From JAZKIX01 sp040384645 (GTDB lineage: Bacteria; Pseudomonadota; Gammaproteobacteria; Burkholderiales; Burkholderiaceae_D), in contig JAZKIX010000232.1 in assembly GCA_040384645.1 (NCBI GenBank), forward strand, positions 1 through 8,925: DNA of 8,925 bases, in the 5' to 3' direction. Below are positions 1 through 6,504 of this stretch, piece by piece. The notes under the pieces are model-generated. The model ran no database searches. It saw only the letters and a program-made list of their open reading frames with translations, and was not told where the DNA came from. The position numbers were made by a program, and so were the translations under genes. Every line of letters begins with the position of its first letter. The first letter of the stretch is position 1.

Positions 1-34
1 ACGCATTGCGTAGTTTGCTGGTTTAAAAGTCAGC

Positions 35-589
35 CTACAAATGCAGTAATCGATGCACCAGTTCTGACGAGGTTGCGGCGGAAAATTTCCGCATCAACCT
101 GGCGCGATGCATTTCTACCGTGCGCGGACTCAGATCAATTTCACGCGCGATCATTTTGCTGGTTTTGCCTTCGACCAATAAGGCTGCGATTTCTCGTTCG
201 CGTGGCGTTAGTTCCGCGCTGACTGAACGTTTTTCACTCAAATCCTCAAAACTCCAGATCGCGGCGCCGTCGTTATCCTGTGCGATCAGAGATCGCCCGG
301 AAACATGACACCAAAATAAATCCTGATCAGCCCGTTTCATGATCCTTTCATCCGAATAAGCGCCTTTGGCATTCATGATCGGTGCGATCCGGGTGCCAGT
401 ACGTTCAAATTCATCCGGCGTTGGATACATCGATAAAAAAGATTGTCCTATCAGGGATTCCCGAGGCAAGCGAAACATCTGCGCTAACAGATGATTGCAG
501 GCCAAAATAACCCGCTGCCGGGAAATGCACATGCCAACCGGCGCTTGCAAGAAAATGTGTTCGTAGTCAATTAAGTGGGAAGTTGGCAT
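35..589 (-). CDS. PAS domain LuxR-family transcriptional regulator
   Basis: A 184-residue DNA-binding regulator. Residues about 8-118 read as a PAS sensor fold (start 'HIFLQAPVGMCI', end 'IWSFEDLSEKR'). Residues about 127-184 are a LuxR/GerE helix-turn-helix: LTPRERE at 127-133, the first helices around 'GKTSKMIAREI', and the recognition helix around SPRTVEMHRARL at 154-165. There is no receiver domain, so it is probably a one-component cytoplasmic sensor; the PAS ligand cannot be told from sequence. It is transcribed away from scoA across a 162-base shared upstream region, so control of the CoA-transferase operon is a reasonable inference. No good Shine-Dalgarno precedes the ATG at 589. I kept that start because the PAS domain begins almost at once. 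A small palindrome at 603-615 lies just upstream and could be an autoregulatory site. Confidence 0.9.
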   Translation of the reverse strand: MPTSHLIDYEHIFLQAPVGMCISRQRVILACNHLLAQMFRLPRESLIGQSFLSMYPTPDEFERTGTRIAPIMNAKGAYSDERIMKRADQDLFWCHVSGRSLIAQDNDGAAIWSFEDLSEKRSVSAELTPREREIAALLVEGKTSKMIAREIDLSPRTVEMHRARLMRKFSAATSSELVHRLLHL

Positions 590-602
590 GGTTAAGGAAA
601 TT

Positions 603-615
603 GAAGAAGTTCTTC
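603..615. promoter_or_regulatory. Palindrome in regulator/scoA shared upstream region
   Basis: GAAGAA-G-TTCTTC is a perfect inverted repeat with 6-base arms and a one-base centre, 14 bases upstream of the regulator's ATG and about 140 bases upstream of scoA. Position and symmetry fit an operator for the dimeric LuxR-type protein, but no second copy or known consensus supports it. Calling it an operator is inference. Confidence 0.3.
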
Positions 616-703
616 GCTTGCCATCAACGGACTTGCGGCATGGATTTGCGTATTTTTACTGTATTGCATAACAAGGTGTCACATAATATCCTGAGGCCGC
701 TCT

Positions 704-728
704 GAAAAATGCAGGCGAAGGATTTTTC
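704..728 (+). promoter_or_regulatory. Possible leader hairpin before scoA
   Basis: GAAAAAT (704-710) and ATTTTTC (722-728) are complementary across an 11-base loop, shortly upstream of the scoA Shine-Dalgarno (AAGGGA, about 740-745). The stem is only 7 bp and A/T-rich, so it is weak. It could be a minor leader structure or chance. Confidence 0.2.
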
Positions 729-751
729 TCCATAAACACAAAGGGATATAT

Positions 752-1484
752 ATGAATAAAGTTTATCCTGACGCCGCCACAGCCCTGGCTGGCATCGTCA
801 ACGATGGTCAAACCATCGCAGTTGGCGGTTTTGGATTGTGTGGCATCCCGGAAGCCTTGATCGCCGCCTTGCGCGATTCAGGCGTGACCGGTTTGACCGC
901 CATTTCCAATAANNNNNNNNNNTGCGGCCACTGAGGGTTGAGTCGGAGTGTGAAGCGATGGTTTCGGCCTTGGCCAATTGTTGACCACGCGCCAGATCAA
1001 GAAAATGATTTCTTCCTACGTAGGCGAAAACAAGGAATTCGAGCGCCAATACCTGGCCGGGGAATTGGAATTGGAATTTACCCCGCAAGGTACGCTGGCT
1101 GAAAAATTGCGCGCCGGTGGCGCAGGGATTCCGGCATTTTTCACCAAAACCGGGGTCGGCACCATTGTCGCCGACGGCAAGGAAATCCGCGAATTCGATG
1201 GCGAACAATATGTCATGGAGCGCTCCTTAGTCGCTGATGTGGCACTGGTCAAAGCCTACATGGCCGACAAAGCCGGCAATCTGGTGTATCGCAAGACTGC
1301 ACGCAACTTCAATCCCAATGTCGCCATGGCCGGCAAGATCACCATCGTTGAAGTCGAAAAACTGGTGGAGATCGGCGAAATCGATCCGGATCAAGTGCAC
1401 ACACCGAGTATTTACGTCCACCGGATCGTGGTCAACGCACACCCTGAAAAACGCATCGAACAACGCACCGTCAGTGCGTCCTGA
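752..1484 (+). CDS. scoA: 3-oxoacid CoA-transferase subunit A, interrupted by assembly gap
   Basis: Alpha subunit of succinyl-CoA:3-ketoacid CoA-transferase, which moves CoA from succinyl-CoA to acetoacetate-type acids in the cytoplasm. The left piece (752-912, 53 codons) begins MNKVYPDAATALAG and carries the family's GGFGLCGIP at residues 25-33, ending in ...TAISN. The right piece resumes in another frame at 957 with DGFGLGQLLTTRQIKKMISSYVG, then ELEFTPQGTLAEKLRAGGAGIP, and stops at TGA 1482-1484. Relatives read ISNN-xGV-D here, so about ten bases are missing. The N run (913-922) plus 34 unrelated bases (923-956, with an in-frame TGA just before the join) stand in their place. Repaired, the protein is about 232 aa, the normal family length. 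Start: ATG 752 behind AAAGGGA. scoB follows 34 bases downstream, so they form an operon. The break looks like misassembly, not true gene decay. Confidence 0.88.
913..922. other. Assembly gap (10 Ns) inside scoA
   Basis: Ten Ns join two contigs. The reading frame on the left ends after 'SN' plus two bases of the next codon, and the family continues on the right only from 957. The number of Ns need not equal the true distance. Confidence 0.97.
923..956. other. Non-matching contig tail next to scoA gap
   Basis: These 34 bases do not encode the expected Asn-x-Gly-Val of the CoA-transferase in any frame and place a TGA (951-953) directly before the resumed coding sequence. They are best explained as a chimeric or mis-extended contig end. 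I do not recognise them as a sequencing adapter or a mobile element. Confidence 0.6.
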
Positions 1485-1518
1485 TGCGATTCAAACCATA
1501 GACTAAGCGGAGAACACC

Positions 1519-2169
1519 ATGGCATGGACTCGTGATCAAATGGCCGCTCGTGCGGCGCAAGAACTGCAAGACGGCTTTTATGTCAATCTGGGGATCGGAT
1601 TGCCGACCCTGGTCGCCAATCATGTGCGGCCCGATATTGAAGTGTGGCTGCAATCGGAAAATGGCTTGCTGGGCATCGGCGCATTTCCCAAGGAGAGTGA
1701 AGTAGACCCCGATCTGATCAACGCCGGCAAACAGACAGTGACGGCGATAACGGGCGCTTCATTTTTTAGTTCGGCCGATTCGTTCGGCATGATTCGCGGC
1801 GGCAAGATCAATTTGGCTATTCTGGGCGCGATGCAGATTTCGGCGCAGGGCGATTTGGCCAACTGGATGATTCCTGGCAAGATGGTCAAAGGCATGGGCG
1901 GCGCGATGGACTTGGTCGCCGGCGTTGGCCGCGTTGTAGTGTTGATGGAGCATGTCGCCACTGCGAAAGACGGTAGCACTTCGCACAAGATATTGAATGC
2001 CTGCACCTTGCCATTGACTGGCGTGGGCGTAGTCGATCGCATCATTACCGATCTGGGTGTGGTCGATGTGACACCTGAAGGATTAAAGCTGATCGAACTG
2101 GCACCCGGGGTGAGCAAGGAACAAGTACAGGCGGCGACCGGTGCGCCGCTGGACGTGTCTGGGGTATAA
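1519..2169 (+). CDS. scoB: 3-oxoacid CoA-transferase subunit B
   Basis: Beta subunit of succinyl-CoA:3-ketoacid CoA-transferase, 216 aa, the usual length. It supplies the catalytic glutamate: the family signature SENG is at residues 46-49, so Glu47 is the residue expected to form the enzyme-CoA thioester. Other hallmarks are YVNLGIGLPTLVAN (21-34), GLLGIGAFP (49-57), the GGKINLAILGAMQ stretch (94-106) and GKMVKGMGGAMDL (120-132). The ATG at 1519 has GGAG at 1509-1512, six bases upstream. scoA ends 34 bases before it, and the two proteins form a hetero-oligomer. The operon ends 20 bases later at a strong terminator. Likely role: use or turnover of acetoacetate, for example from polyhydroxybutyrate or ketogenic substrates. 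The exact ketoacid preference cannot be read from the sequence. Confidence 0.95.
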   Translation: MAWTRDQMAARAAQELQDGFYVNLGIGLPTLVANHVRPDIEVWLQSENGLLGIGAFPKESEVDPDLINAGKQTVTAITGASFFSSADSFGMIRGGKINLAILGAMQISAQGDLANWMIPGKMVKGMGGAMDLVAGVGRVVVLMEHVATAKDGSTSHKILNACTLPLTGVGVVDRIITDLGVVDVTPEGLKLIELAPGVSKEQVQAATGAPLDVSGV

Positions 2170-2189
2170 AACCTGATTGTGTAGAAATG

Positions 2190-2217
2190 AAAAAAGCCCC
2201 AGATCTGGGGCTTTTTT
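2190..2217. terminator. Rho-independent terminator, palindromic, after scoAB
   Basis: A perfect 28-base palindrome: AAAAAAGCCCC, AGATCT, GGGGCTTTTTT. It has a G/C core, a T run on the + strand and a mirrored T run on the - strand, so it can stop transcription from both sides. It lies 20 bases after the scoB stop. It is also 187 bases beyond the 3' end of the minus-strand flavoenzyme gene and could catch that transcript. Confidence 0.92.
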
Positions 2218-2247
2218 GTTTTTGCTGGAGCCATAACGCTGGCAATT

Positions 2248-2263
2248 TCACTTGATTTTCCGC
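2248..2263 (+). repeat. 16-base motif shared with 8780-8795 (copy 1)
   Basis: TCACTTGATTTTCCGC here matches 15 of 16 bases at 8780-8795. It lies 14 bases before repeat copy A, whereas the other copy lies 6 bases after repeat copy B, so the two elements look circularly permuted. Function unknown. Confidence 0.5.
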
Positions 2264-2277
2264 TGTAGACCATAAAA

Positions 2278-2349
2278 TATACACGGTGGTGTATTTTATT
2301 TGTGCCGCAGGATACATGCGGGATAGCATGTATTTCCGTATATACCCCC
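2278..2349 (+). repeat. 72-base dispersed intergenic repeat, copy A
   Basis: Aligns without gaps to 8702-8773 at about 47 of 72 positions (hand count). Exact blocks are TATAC at the left end, TGTATTTTA, GCCGCA, ATAC, TGCG and TATATACCCCC at the right end. Internally it holds a perfect 8-bp hairpin (ATACATGC/GCATGTAT, 2312-2333). A second imperfect inverted repeat lies around 2273-2298 (TAAAATATACAC against GTGTATTTTA). It sits between the scoB terminator and the 3' end of the minus-strand flavoenzyme gene. I do not recognise it as a named element. Confidence 0.6.
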
Positions 2350-2404
2350 GCTACCTATCGCTATTCAAGCTCAAAACAATGCATGGTACGTCATGCTGCA
2401 AATG

Positions 2405-3670
2405 TCAGGTCAGGCCAACAGCTTCGTTTGCAGGCAAGGCAATTTTGTGATCCACACTGAACTGATAGTCGCGGAAAACATGCTCGGCACTTAAAGTCTG
2501 ATAACTGCCATCGTCCAGACGGTGAGTTGTATCTTTAAGGCGATAAGTGTAATGACCACAAGTCCAGCAATTAAAATTGCGCATGTGGGTGCACAGGCAA
2601 GTTTTATCCATCACGACGATGTTCTTTTCGTTCGGATGCGCCGCGACTTCGCGGTTATATGAATTGATATAGGCGCAATTGCCATTGCCGTCGAGTAGAT
2701 AGCCGTAGGATTCACAGCCTGGACGAATCCCGGAGCCGATTGCCGGCGTGTTCTTGAGCATGCGCATCGGATAGCCAGTCGGCGAAATACCGTTGACTTC
2801 GATGTCGCCTTCAATGGCTTTGAAATATTCCTGTTTGACCTTGGCAGGCAAACCGCACTCATTGGTAATGGTGAAGCGGGTCGCTACTTGCACCGCTGCG
2901 GCGCCGTTTTCCAAGAACGACACTGCATCGCTACCGGTAAATACACCGCCAGCCGCAATCAAGGGAATCGACAATTGCTCGGCATGTAAAAATTGCACAA
3001 TCTCAGCCATGATGGTGTGCAGATCGTATTCGGCCCAATCCATGCCAAAGCCAAGATGGCCGCCTGCCAGCGGGCCTTCGACGATGATGTAATCAGGCAG
3101 GCGGTTCAGTTTGGCATTTTTACGCAAGAAGATTTGCAATGCTCGTACCGACGACACAATAATCCCCAGTTTGGCATCGCGAAAGCGCGGATGGTCTTCG
3201 ATCAGGGCAAACGATCCCAGATGCAGGCCGGCGCTCAGTGTGATGCCATCGATGCCGGCGTCGAGCGATGCTGCCAGACGCACCCGCAAGGTTTCGCGCG
3301 GGGCGTTCATGGTCAATTTTTCCATGCAATTGACGAAAATCATACCTTCGCCGCGCTTGGCTTCCATCGTTTTGCCGACGTGCAGATGGGTTGCTTCAGC
3401 CAGACGGCCAAGGTCAAATTGCACCGAAGTTTTGTCGGAATTATCGATATTGTGTTTGTAGAGCTTGGTCTTTTCCTTGACGAAGCTGGTGTCGAAGCGG
3501 CGGTCGGATACGTCTTGCACCATCGCATCTGAAATGTGGCCGATACCGCCGAGTCGCGCAACTTCCAGCGCCAGTTCAGCGGTGGAAATATCCACGCCCA
3601 TGCCGCCGATTACGATAGGTACTAGTTCTTTTTTACCAAATCGAAGGCGGAAATCATCTACACGTTTCAT
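2405..3670 (-). CDS. Nitronate monooxygenase-like FMN protein with Cys-rich C-terminus
   Basis: A 421-aa member of the 2-nitropropane dioxygenase/nitronate monooxygenase TIM-barrel family, which uses FMN and oxidises alkyl nitronates. Visible signatures are IVIGGMGVDIS (19-29), LGGIGHIS (40-47), IIVEGPLAGGHLGF (195-208) and the FMN-phosphate segment LIAAGGVFTGSDA (237-249), followed by GAAAVQVATRF (256-266). It is longer than simple family members (roughly 320-360 aa). Residues about 310-421 form an added tail with CxC-x7-CxxC (Cys358, 360, 368, 371) plus Cys319 and Cys332, which looks able to bind a metal or Fe-S cluster (inference). Start: ATG at 3670 with AAGGA five bases upstream on the minus strand. 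It is a single gene convergent with scoAB. A related enoyl reductase (FabK/PfaD-like) role is possible, so the substrate is uncertain. Confidence 0.85.
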   Translation of the reverse strand: MKRVDDFRLRFGKKELVPIVIGGMGVDISTAELALEVARLGGIGHISDAMVQDVSDRRFDTSFVKEKTKLYKHNIDNSDKTSVQFDLGRLAEATHLHVGKTMEAKRGEGMIFVNCMEKLTMNAPRETLRVRLAASLDAGIDGITLSAGLHLGSFALIEDHPRFRDAKLGIIVSSVRALQIFLRKNAKLNRLPDYIIVEGPLAGGHLGFGMDWAEYDLHTIMAEIVQFLHAEQLSIPLIAAGGVFTGSDAVSFLENGAAAVQVATRFTITNECGLPAKVKQEYFKAIEGDIEVNGISPTGYPMRMLKNTPAIGSGIRPGCESYGYLLDGNGNCAYINSYNREVAAHPNEKNIVVMDKTCLCTHMRNFNCWTCGHYTYRLKDTTHRLDDGSYQTLSAEHVFRDYQFSVDHKIALPANEAVGLT

Positions 3671-4267
3671 TGCATTCCTTGGATACTATTAAATTGGGAA
3701 TTTGAGGGCGGTCTTCGCAGAATGCGGTCAGACTCTGTACCTGAAATTTTTGCGCTGCATTAACCGGGTCTATGCCTGGTATATCGTTCTAAATAAGAAT
3801 TTCCCGTACCCGTTCAATCGCCATTGCCACTACTTAATCGGATCGTGCTCGACGTGCTATCGGTGCTTTATACGCTTTATACGTTAAGGCCGGATTCTCT
3901 CTCTCAAGTCCATTTAACACTGCATATACTACAGATGACATCAGTGGCACTTCTCATTAAGCCTGGACTTTTTTATCGGCTTTATGCGCTTGAATACAAG
4001 CGATTTTTTCGCGCAGCCGCAATTTTACATTAGAGCCAATCTACGTAGGGGAAGGCATCGGATTAGAGCAGTGAAAATGAAGCAATAACGAAACGTGAAA
4101 GTTTACGTGAATGAGACCGGCTACACACAAGCGCCCAACATACGCGGTATCACACAGAGTCATATTGCGCTGTGCCGAAGTGAGCAAAAATTCCCTAGCT
4201 TAGATGCTATCTTGTCTATTTCGACACAATAAGTAGTATATTTCTAGGGCGCAATAAAAATAGGACG
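3671..4267. other. Gene-poor spacer between two divergent genes
   Basis: About 600 bases separate the flavoenzyme start (minus) from the GGDEF gene (plus). The stretch is visibly more A/T-rich than the genes. Short open frames at 3702-3887 and 3824-4033 overlap each other and lack recognisable protein character. A 9-base unit GCTTTATAC occurs twice in tandem at 3865-3882. Both flanking genes must have their promoters here. I see no RNA gene, transposase or complete repeat. Confidence 0.6.
4212..4239 (+). promoter_or_regulatory. Weak candidate sigma-70 promoter for GGDEF gene
   Basis: TTGTCT (4212-4217) and TAGTAT (4234-4239) are 16 bases apart, each matching four of six consensus bases, about 35 bases before the GTG start. 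The region is A/T-rich, so chance matches are likely. Confidence 0.25.
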
Positions 4268-4273
4268 GTGCTC

Positions 4274-5422
4274 GTGGAACTGAAAATATTGATGCTAGTT
4301 ATGATTTTGGGTCATTTGAGCTTAAGTTTCGCTCTCATCGTTTTTCAGATTGGCAAGGAAAAATCGCACACGCTTTGGCCTTCCACATTAGCCAAGCTGT
4401 TGCAAGTTGTAGCGTGGGCTTTGCTATATGCCGCTCAGTCGCACCCAGGTTCGATTCTGGCCCAAATTGGATCTTGTGGTTTGCTGACCGGTCTTGCGGT
4501 TGATGCGGGCGCGATGTGGCTCTGGGCGCGGCGGCCGGATTGGCCGCGCGTCATTTTACCCTTGCTGTTTGCATTAATATTGCTTGTGGTTGCGCTGCCT
4601 ACATTGCTCGCCATGCCGGGTGCAGCGGCGTTAGGACTTGCGTTGGGTGTTGCGATGCTGTGTGTTGCCGCAGGGCTGGCTTTATTCCCCGATTGGGTCC
4701 AAGCGACCGCATTACGGCGTGTGCTGGCGGTATGTATTATTGGAATCGCCTTATGCATTGCAATAAACGCCTTTCTTGATTGGCGCAATGGCCGGGCGGA
4801 TCAGCTGATGACCTTAAATACAGTGGTTTCCCTATATTTATTTGCGCTCATGAACGGTTTCGGCATGTTATTACTGACGCGTGAAGAACAGGAGAGCGAT
4901 TTGACACGTTTGGCGACCATAGACCCGCTCTCAGGCGTGCCAAACCGTCGCGGCTTTTTTAATGCCTTGGCGCCTTGGATGGCATTGGCGCGGCGGCCGG
5001 GGCAGCCGACCTCCATCATCGTGCTCGATCTGGATCACTTCAAGCGTATCAAGGAAAATTACGGCCATGCGGTCGGTGAACTGGTAATTAGGACAATGGT
5101 TGAAATTGGCCAAAGACAACTGCGCGACAGTGACTTGATTGGCCGTCTTGGCGGAGAAGAATTTGCCATTTTATTACCGCGCACCGATGTTGCTGATGCG
5201 GTCGTGGTGGCCGAACGTATTCGCAACGCGATCATGGCGGCGCCGGTGAAAACAGAGCGTGCGGTCATTTATACAACCGCCAGTTTCGGTTTGACGACGA
5301 TTCGCGCCGATGACGATGCGGTAGCCTTATTCAAACGCGCCGATGAAGCGCGTTTGCAAGCTAAAAAACTCGGAGGGAATCGGGTAGCCGAAGCAGCGCC
5401 GGGCGCAGAAATGGCTTTTTAA
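4274..5422 (+). CDS. Membrane-bound GGDEF protein (putative diguanylate cyclase)
   Basis: An integral membrane protein with a C-terminal GGDEF domain, the family that makes cyclic di-GMP. The frame is open from a GTG at 4268 (384 aa). I prefer the GTG at 4274 (382 aa) because AGGA at 4262-4265 is 8 bases from it but only 2 from 4268. Numbering below counts from 4268. Six or seven hydrophobic helices fill about residues 5-204. The cyclase domain starts at DPLSGVPNRRGF (219-230), then DLDHFK (254-259), an RxxD inhibitory-site motif RDSD (286-289) and, five residues on, the active-site signature GGEEF (295-299). Two residues that contact guanine in PleD (Asn335, Asp344) are Lys262 and Glu271 here, so nucleotide selectivity or activity may differ. 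No EAL domain is present. The gene is single and convergent with the transglycosylase. The N-terminal sensory type is not recognised. Confidence 0.9.
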   Translation: MELKILMLVMILGHLSLSFALIVFQIGKEKSHTLWPSTLAKLLQVVAWALLYAAQSHPGSILAQIGSCGLLTGLAVDAGAMWLWARRPDWPRVILPLLFALILLVVALPTLLAMPGAAALGLALGVAMLCVAAGLALFPDWVQATALRRVLAVCIIGIALCIAINAFLDWRNGRADQLMTLNTVVSLYLFALMNGFGMLLLTREEQESDLTRLATIDPLSGVPNRRGFFNALAPWMALARRPGQPTSIIVLDLDHFKRIKENYGHAVGELVIRTMVEIGQRQLRDSDLIGRLGGEEFAILLPRTDVADAVVVAERIRNAIMAAPVKTERAVIYTTASFGLTTIRADDDAVALFKRADEARLQAKKLGGNRVAEAAPGAEMAF

Positions 5423-5456
5423 GGCGGTGTTATCTCGTCAGATTATGCTGGCGGAC

Positions 5457-5494
5457 AACAACATCGGGCGCTAAAAATAGCGCCCGATGTTGTT
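5457..5494. terminator. Long bidirectional hairpin between convergent genes
   Basis: A perfect 17-bp inverted repeat (5457-5473 with 5478-5494, AAAA loop), G/C-rich near the loop. It lies 34 bases after the GGDEF stop. Its right arm ends in the first base of the TTA that is the transglycosylase's TAA stop on the minus strand. Neither side has a long T run, so it may act as a weak terminator, an mRNA-end stabiliser or an anti-collision structure for both genes. Confidence 0.75.
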
Positions 5495-6504
5495 TACAGT
5501 GCTGCGACCTGATCGCTTTTAAGCTCGGCTTTTTCTACCGGTTCTGGTGTGCTGCCTGAAGTCAGGCTAGGCGTTGGTGTTGTCTGGGTATCACTGGCAG
5601 CACGCAGTTTTTGTGCAGAAGAGGGCGTTGGATTGTTGCTGTAAATGGCAACCCGTTTGCCCATCGCCACCTCTTGCAAGCGTCGGTATTCAGCCAATAC
5701 TCGCGCACCATAACCAGCATCGGTTTCATTGTCGGCGGCACCGACATAGATCTTCAATCCTGCTTCGACTGAGCCACCCCGTCTTACATATTCCTTTAGG
5801 ATAAGGGCGCCGACTTTGATATTGGCCGCCGGATTCAGGGCCGCTTTGATGCCGCCCATTTCCTCGAATTTTTCTTTGTGCAGCTTGGACATGACTTGCA
5901 TCAAGCCTTGTGCACCGACCGGACTTTCCGCGAACGGATTAAGGCCCGATTCAATTGCCATTACCGACAAAATCAAAAGCGGATCCAATTTGGTTTCAGC
6001 TGCAGTTTCATACGCGGTGCTCACCAGCATGCTGGCGGCATCGCCAGCAACCCGATAGCGCCGCGAGAGCCAGTAAGTGACAAATTGCTGTTGCTTTTGT
6101 GACGTGCTGGAAAGTTGTGAAACGGAATCTGACACGGAATCTGGTTCACCGGTAAGTGAGGCATTTTTAGTCGTTTCCGATTCTGACTGCGAGCCGTCTA
6201 CAGTTGCGTCCATCAAGCTGTAAAGAGCGGGTGCAGTGTCGACTTCTGTTTCTGCGAGGTCTACTGCTTGTGATGCAAATGGAAGCTTACTGCGGATTTG
6301 ATGAGCGAACTCTGGTTTGGCAAGCAGCAAGGCCAATAAGACCATCGAAACGATACCCAATATCATCGTCGCGTTGCGTGCCGCTGCCATATAGCTGTTG
6401 ATCGCACTGGTCACTATAATGACGCGGGCGGAGGATGGGCTTGCTTTAAGACGCGACGTGGCACGTGTTTTCGGCAAGGCATTCTGGATGAGACGTTGTA
6501 ACAT
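5494..6504 (-). CDS. Membrane-anchored lytic transglycosylase (SLT domain)
   Basis: Cleaves the peptidoglycan glycan strand, forming 1,6-anhydro-muropeptides. The start is the ATG at 6504 (336 aa): AGGAGG lies four bases upstream. The longer open frame from 6531 would start upstream of this ribosome site. A cytoplasmic N-terminus of about 45 residues precedes one transmembrane anchor (about 45-62), then a Ser-rich linker (about 90-140), placing the catalytic domain in the periplasm. The SLT domain shows the catalytic glutamate in AIESGLNPF (Glu185), then SPVGAQGLMQVM, and NPAANIKVGALILKEY. The usual late AYNxG motif reads IYVGAAD. A Thr/Ser/Pro-rich tail of about 45 residues ends the protein. 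It is a single gene, convergent with the GGDEF gene. The exact MltC/Slt-type subfamily is not assigned. Confidence 0.9.
   Translation of the reverse strand: MLQRLIQNALPKTRATSRLKASPSSARVIIVTSAINSYMAAARNATMILGIVSMVLLALLLAKPEFAHQIRSKLPFASQAVDLAETEVDTAPALYSLMDATVDGSQSESETTKNASLTGEPDSVSDSVSQLSSTSQKQQQFVTYWLSRRYRVAGDAASMLVSTAYETAAETKLDPLLILSVMAIESGLNPFAESPVGAQGLMQVMSKLHKEKFEEMGGIKAALNPAANIKVGALILKEYVRRGGSVEAGLKIYVGAADNETDAGYGARVLAEYRRLQEVAMGKRVAIYSNNPTPSSAQKLRAASDTQTTPTPSLTSGSTPEPVEKAELKSDQVAAL

Noticed and set aside
634..650. Possible sigma-54 promoter (GGCAT...TTGCG) upstream of scoA
   Set aside because: The GG and GC elements are 9 bases apart rather than the required 10, and the neighbouring regulator has no AAA+ domain of sigma-54 activators.
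1620..2273. 217-codon minus-strand open frame opposite scoB
   Set aside because: It is a shadow of scoB, which has full family signatures. The frame also runs through the terminator.
3726..3752. GGTCAGACTCTG-type sequence resembling repeats often seen near REP-associated transposases
   Set aside because: Only one partial copy is present, with no inverted partner or transposase nearby, so the resemblance is too weak to annotate.
3702..4033. Two overlapping short open frames on the + strand (61 and 69 codons)
   Set aside because: They overlap in different frames, have no clear ribosome site, show no domain-like composition, and one contains a low-complexity product of the 9-base tandem repeat. 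They fit chance open frames in A/T-rich spacer.
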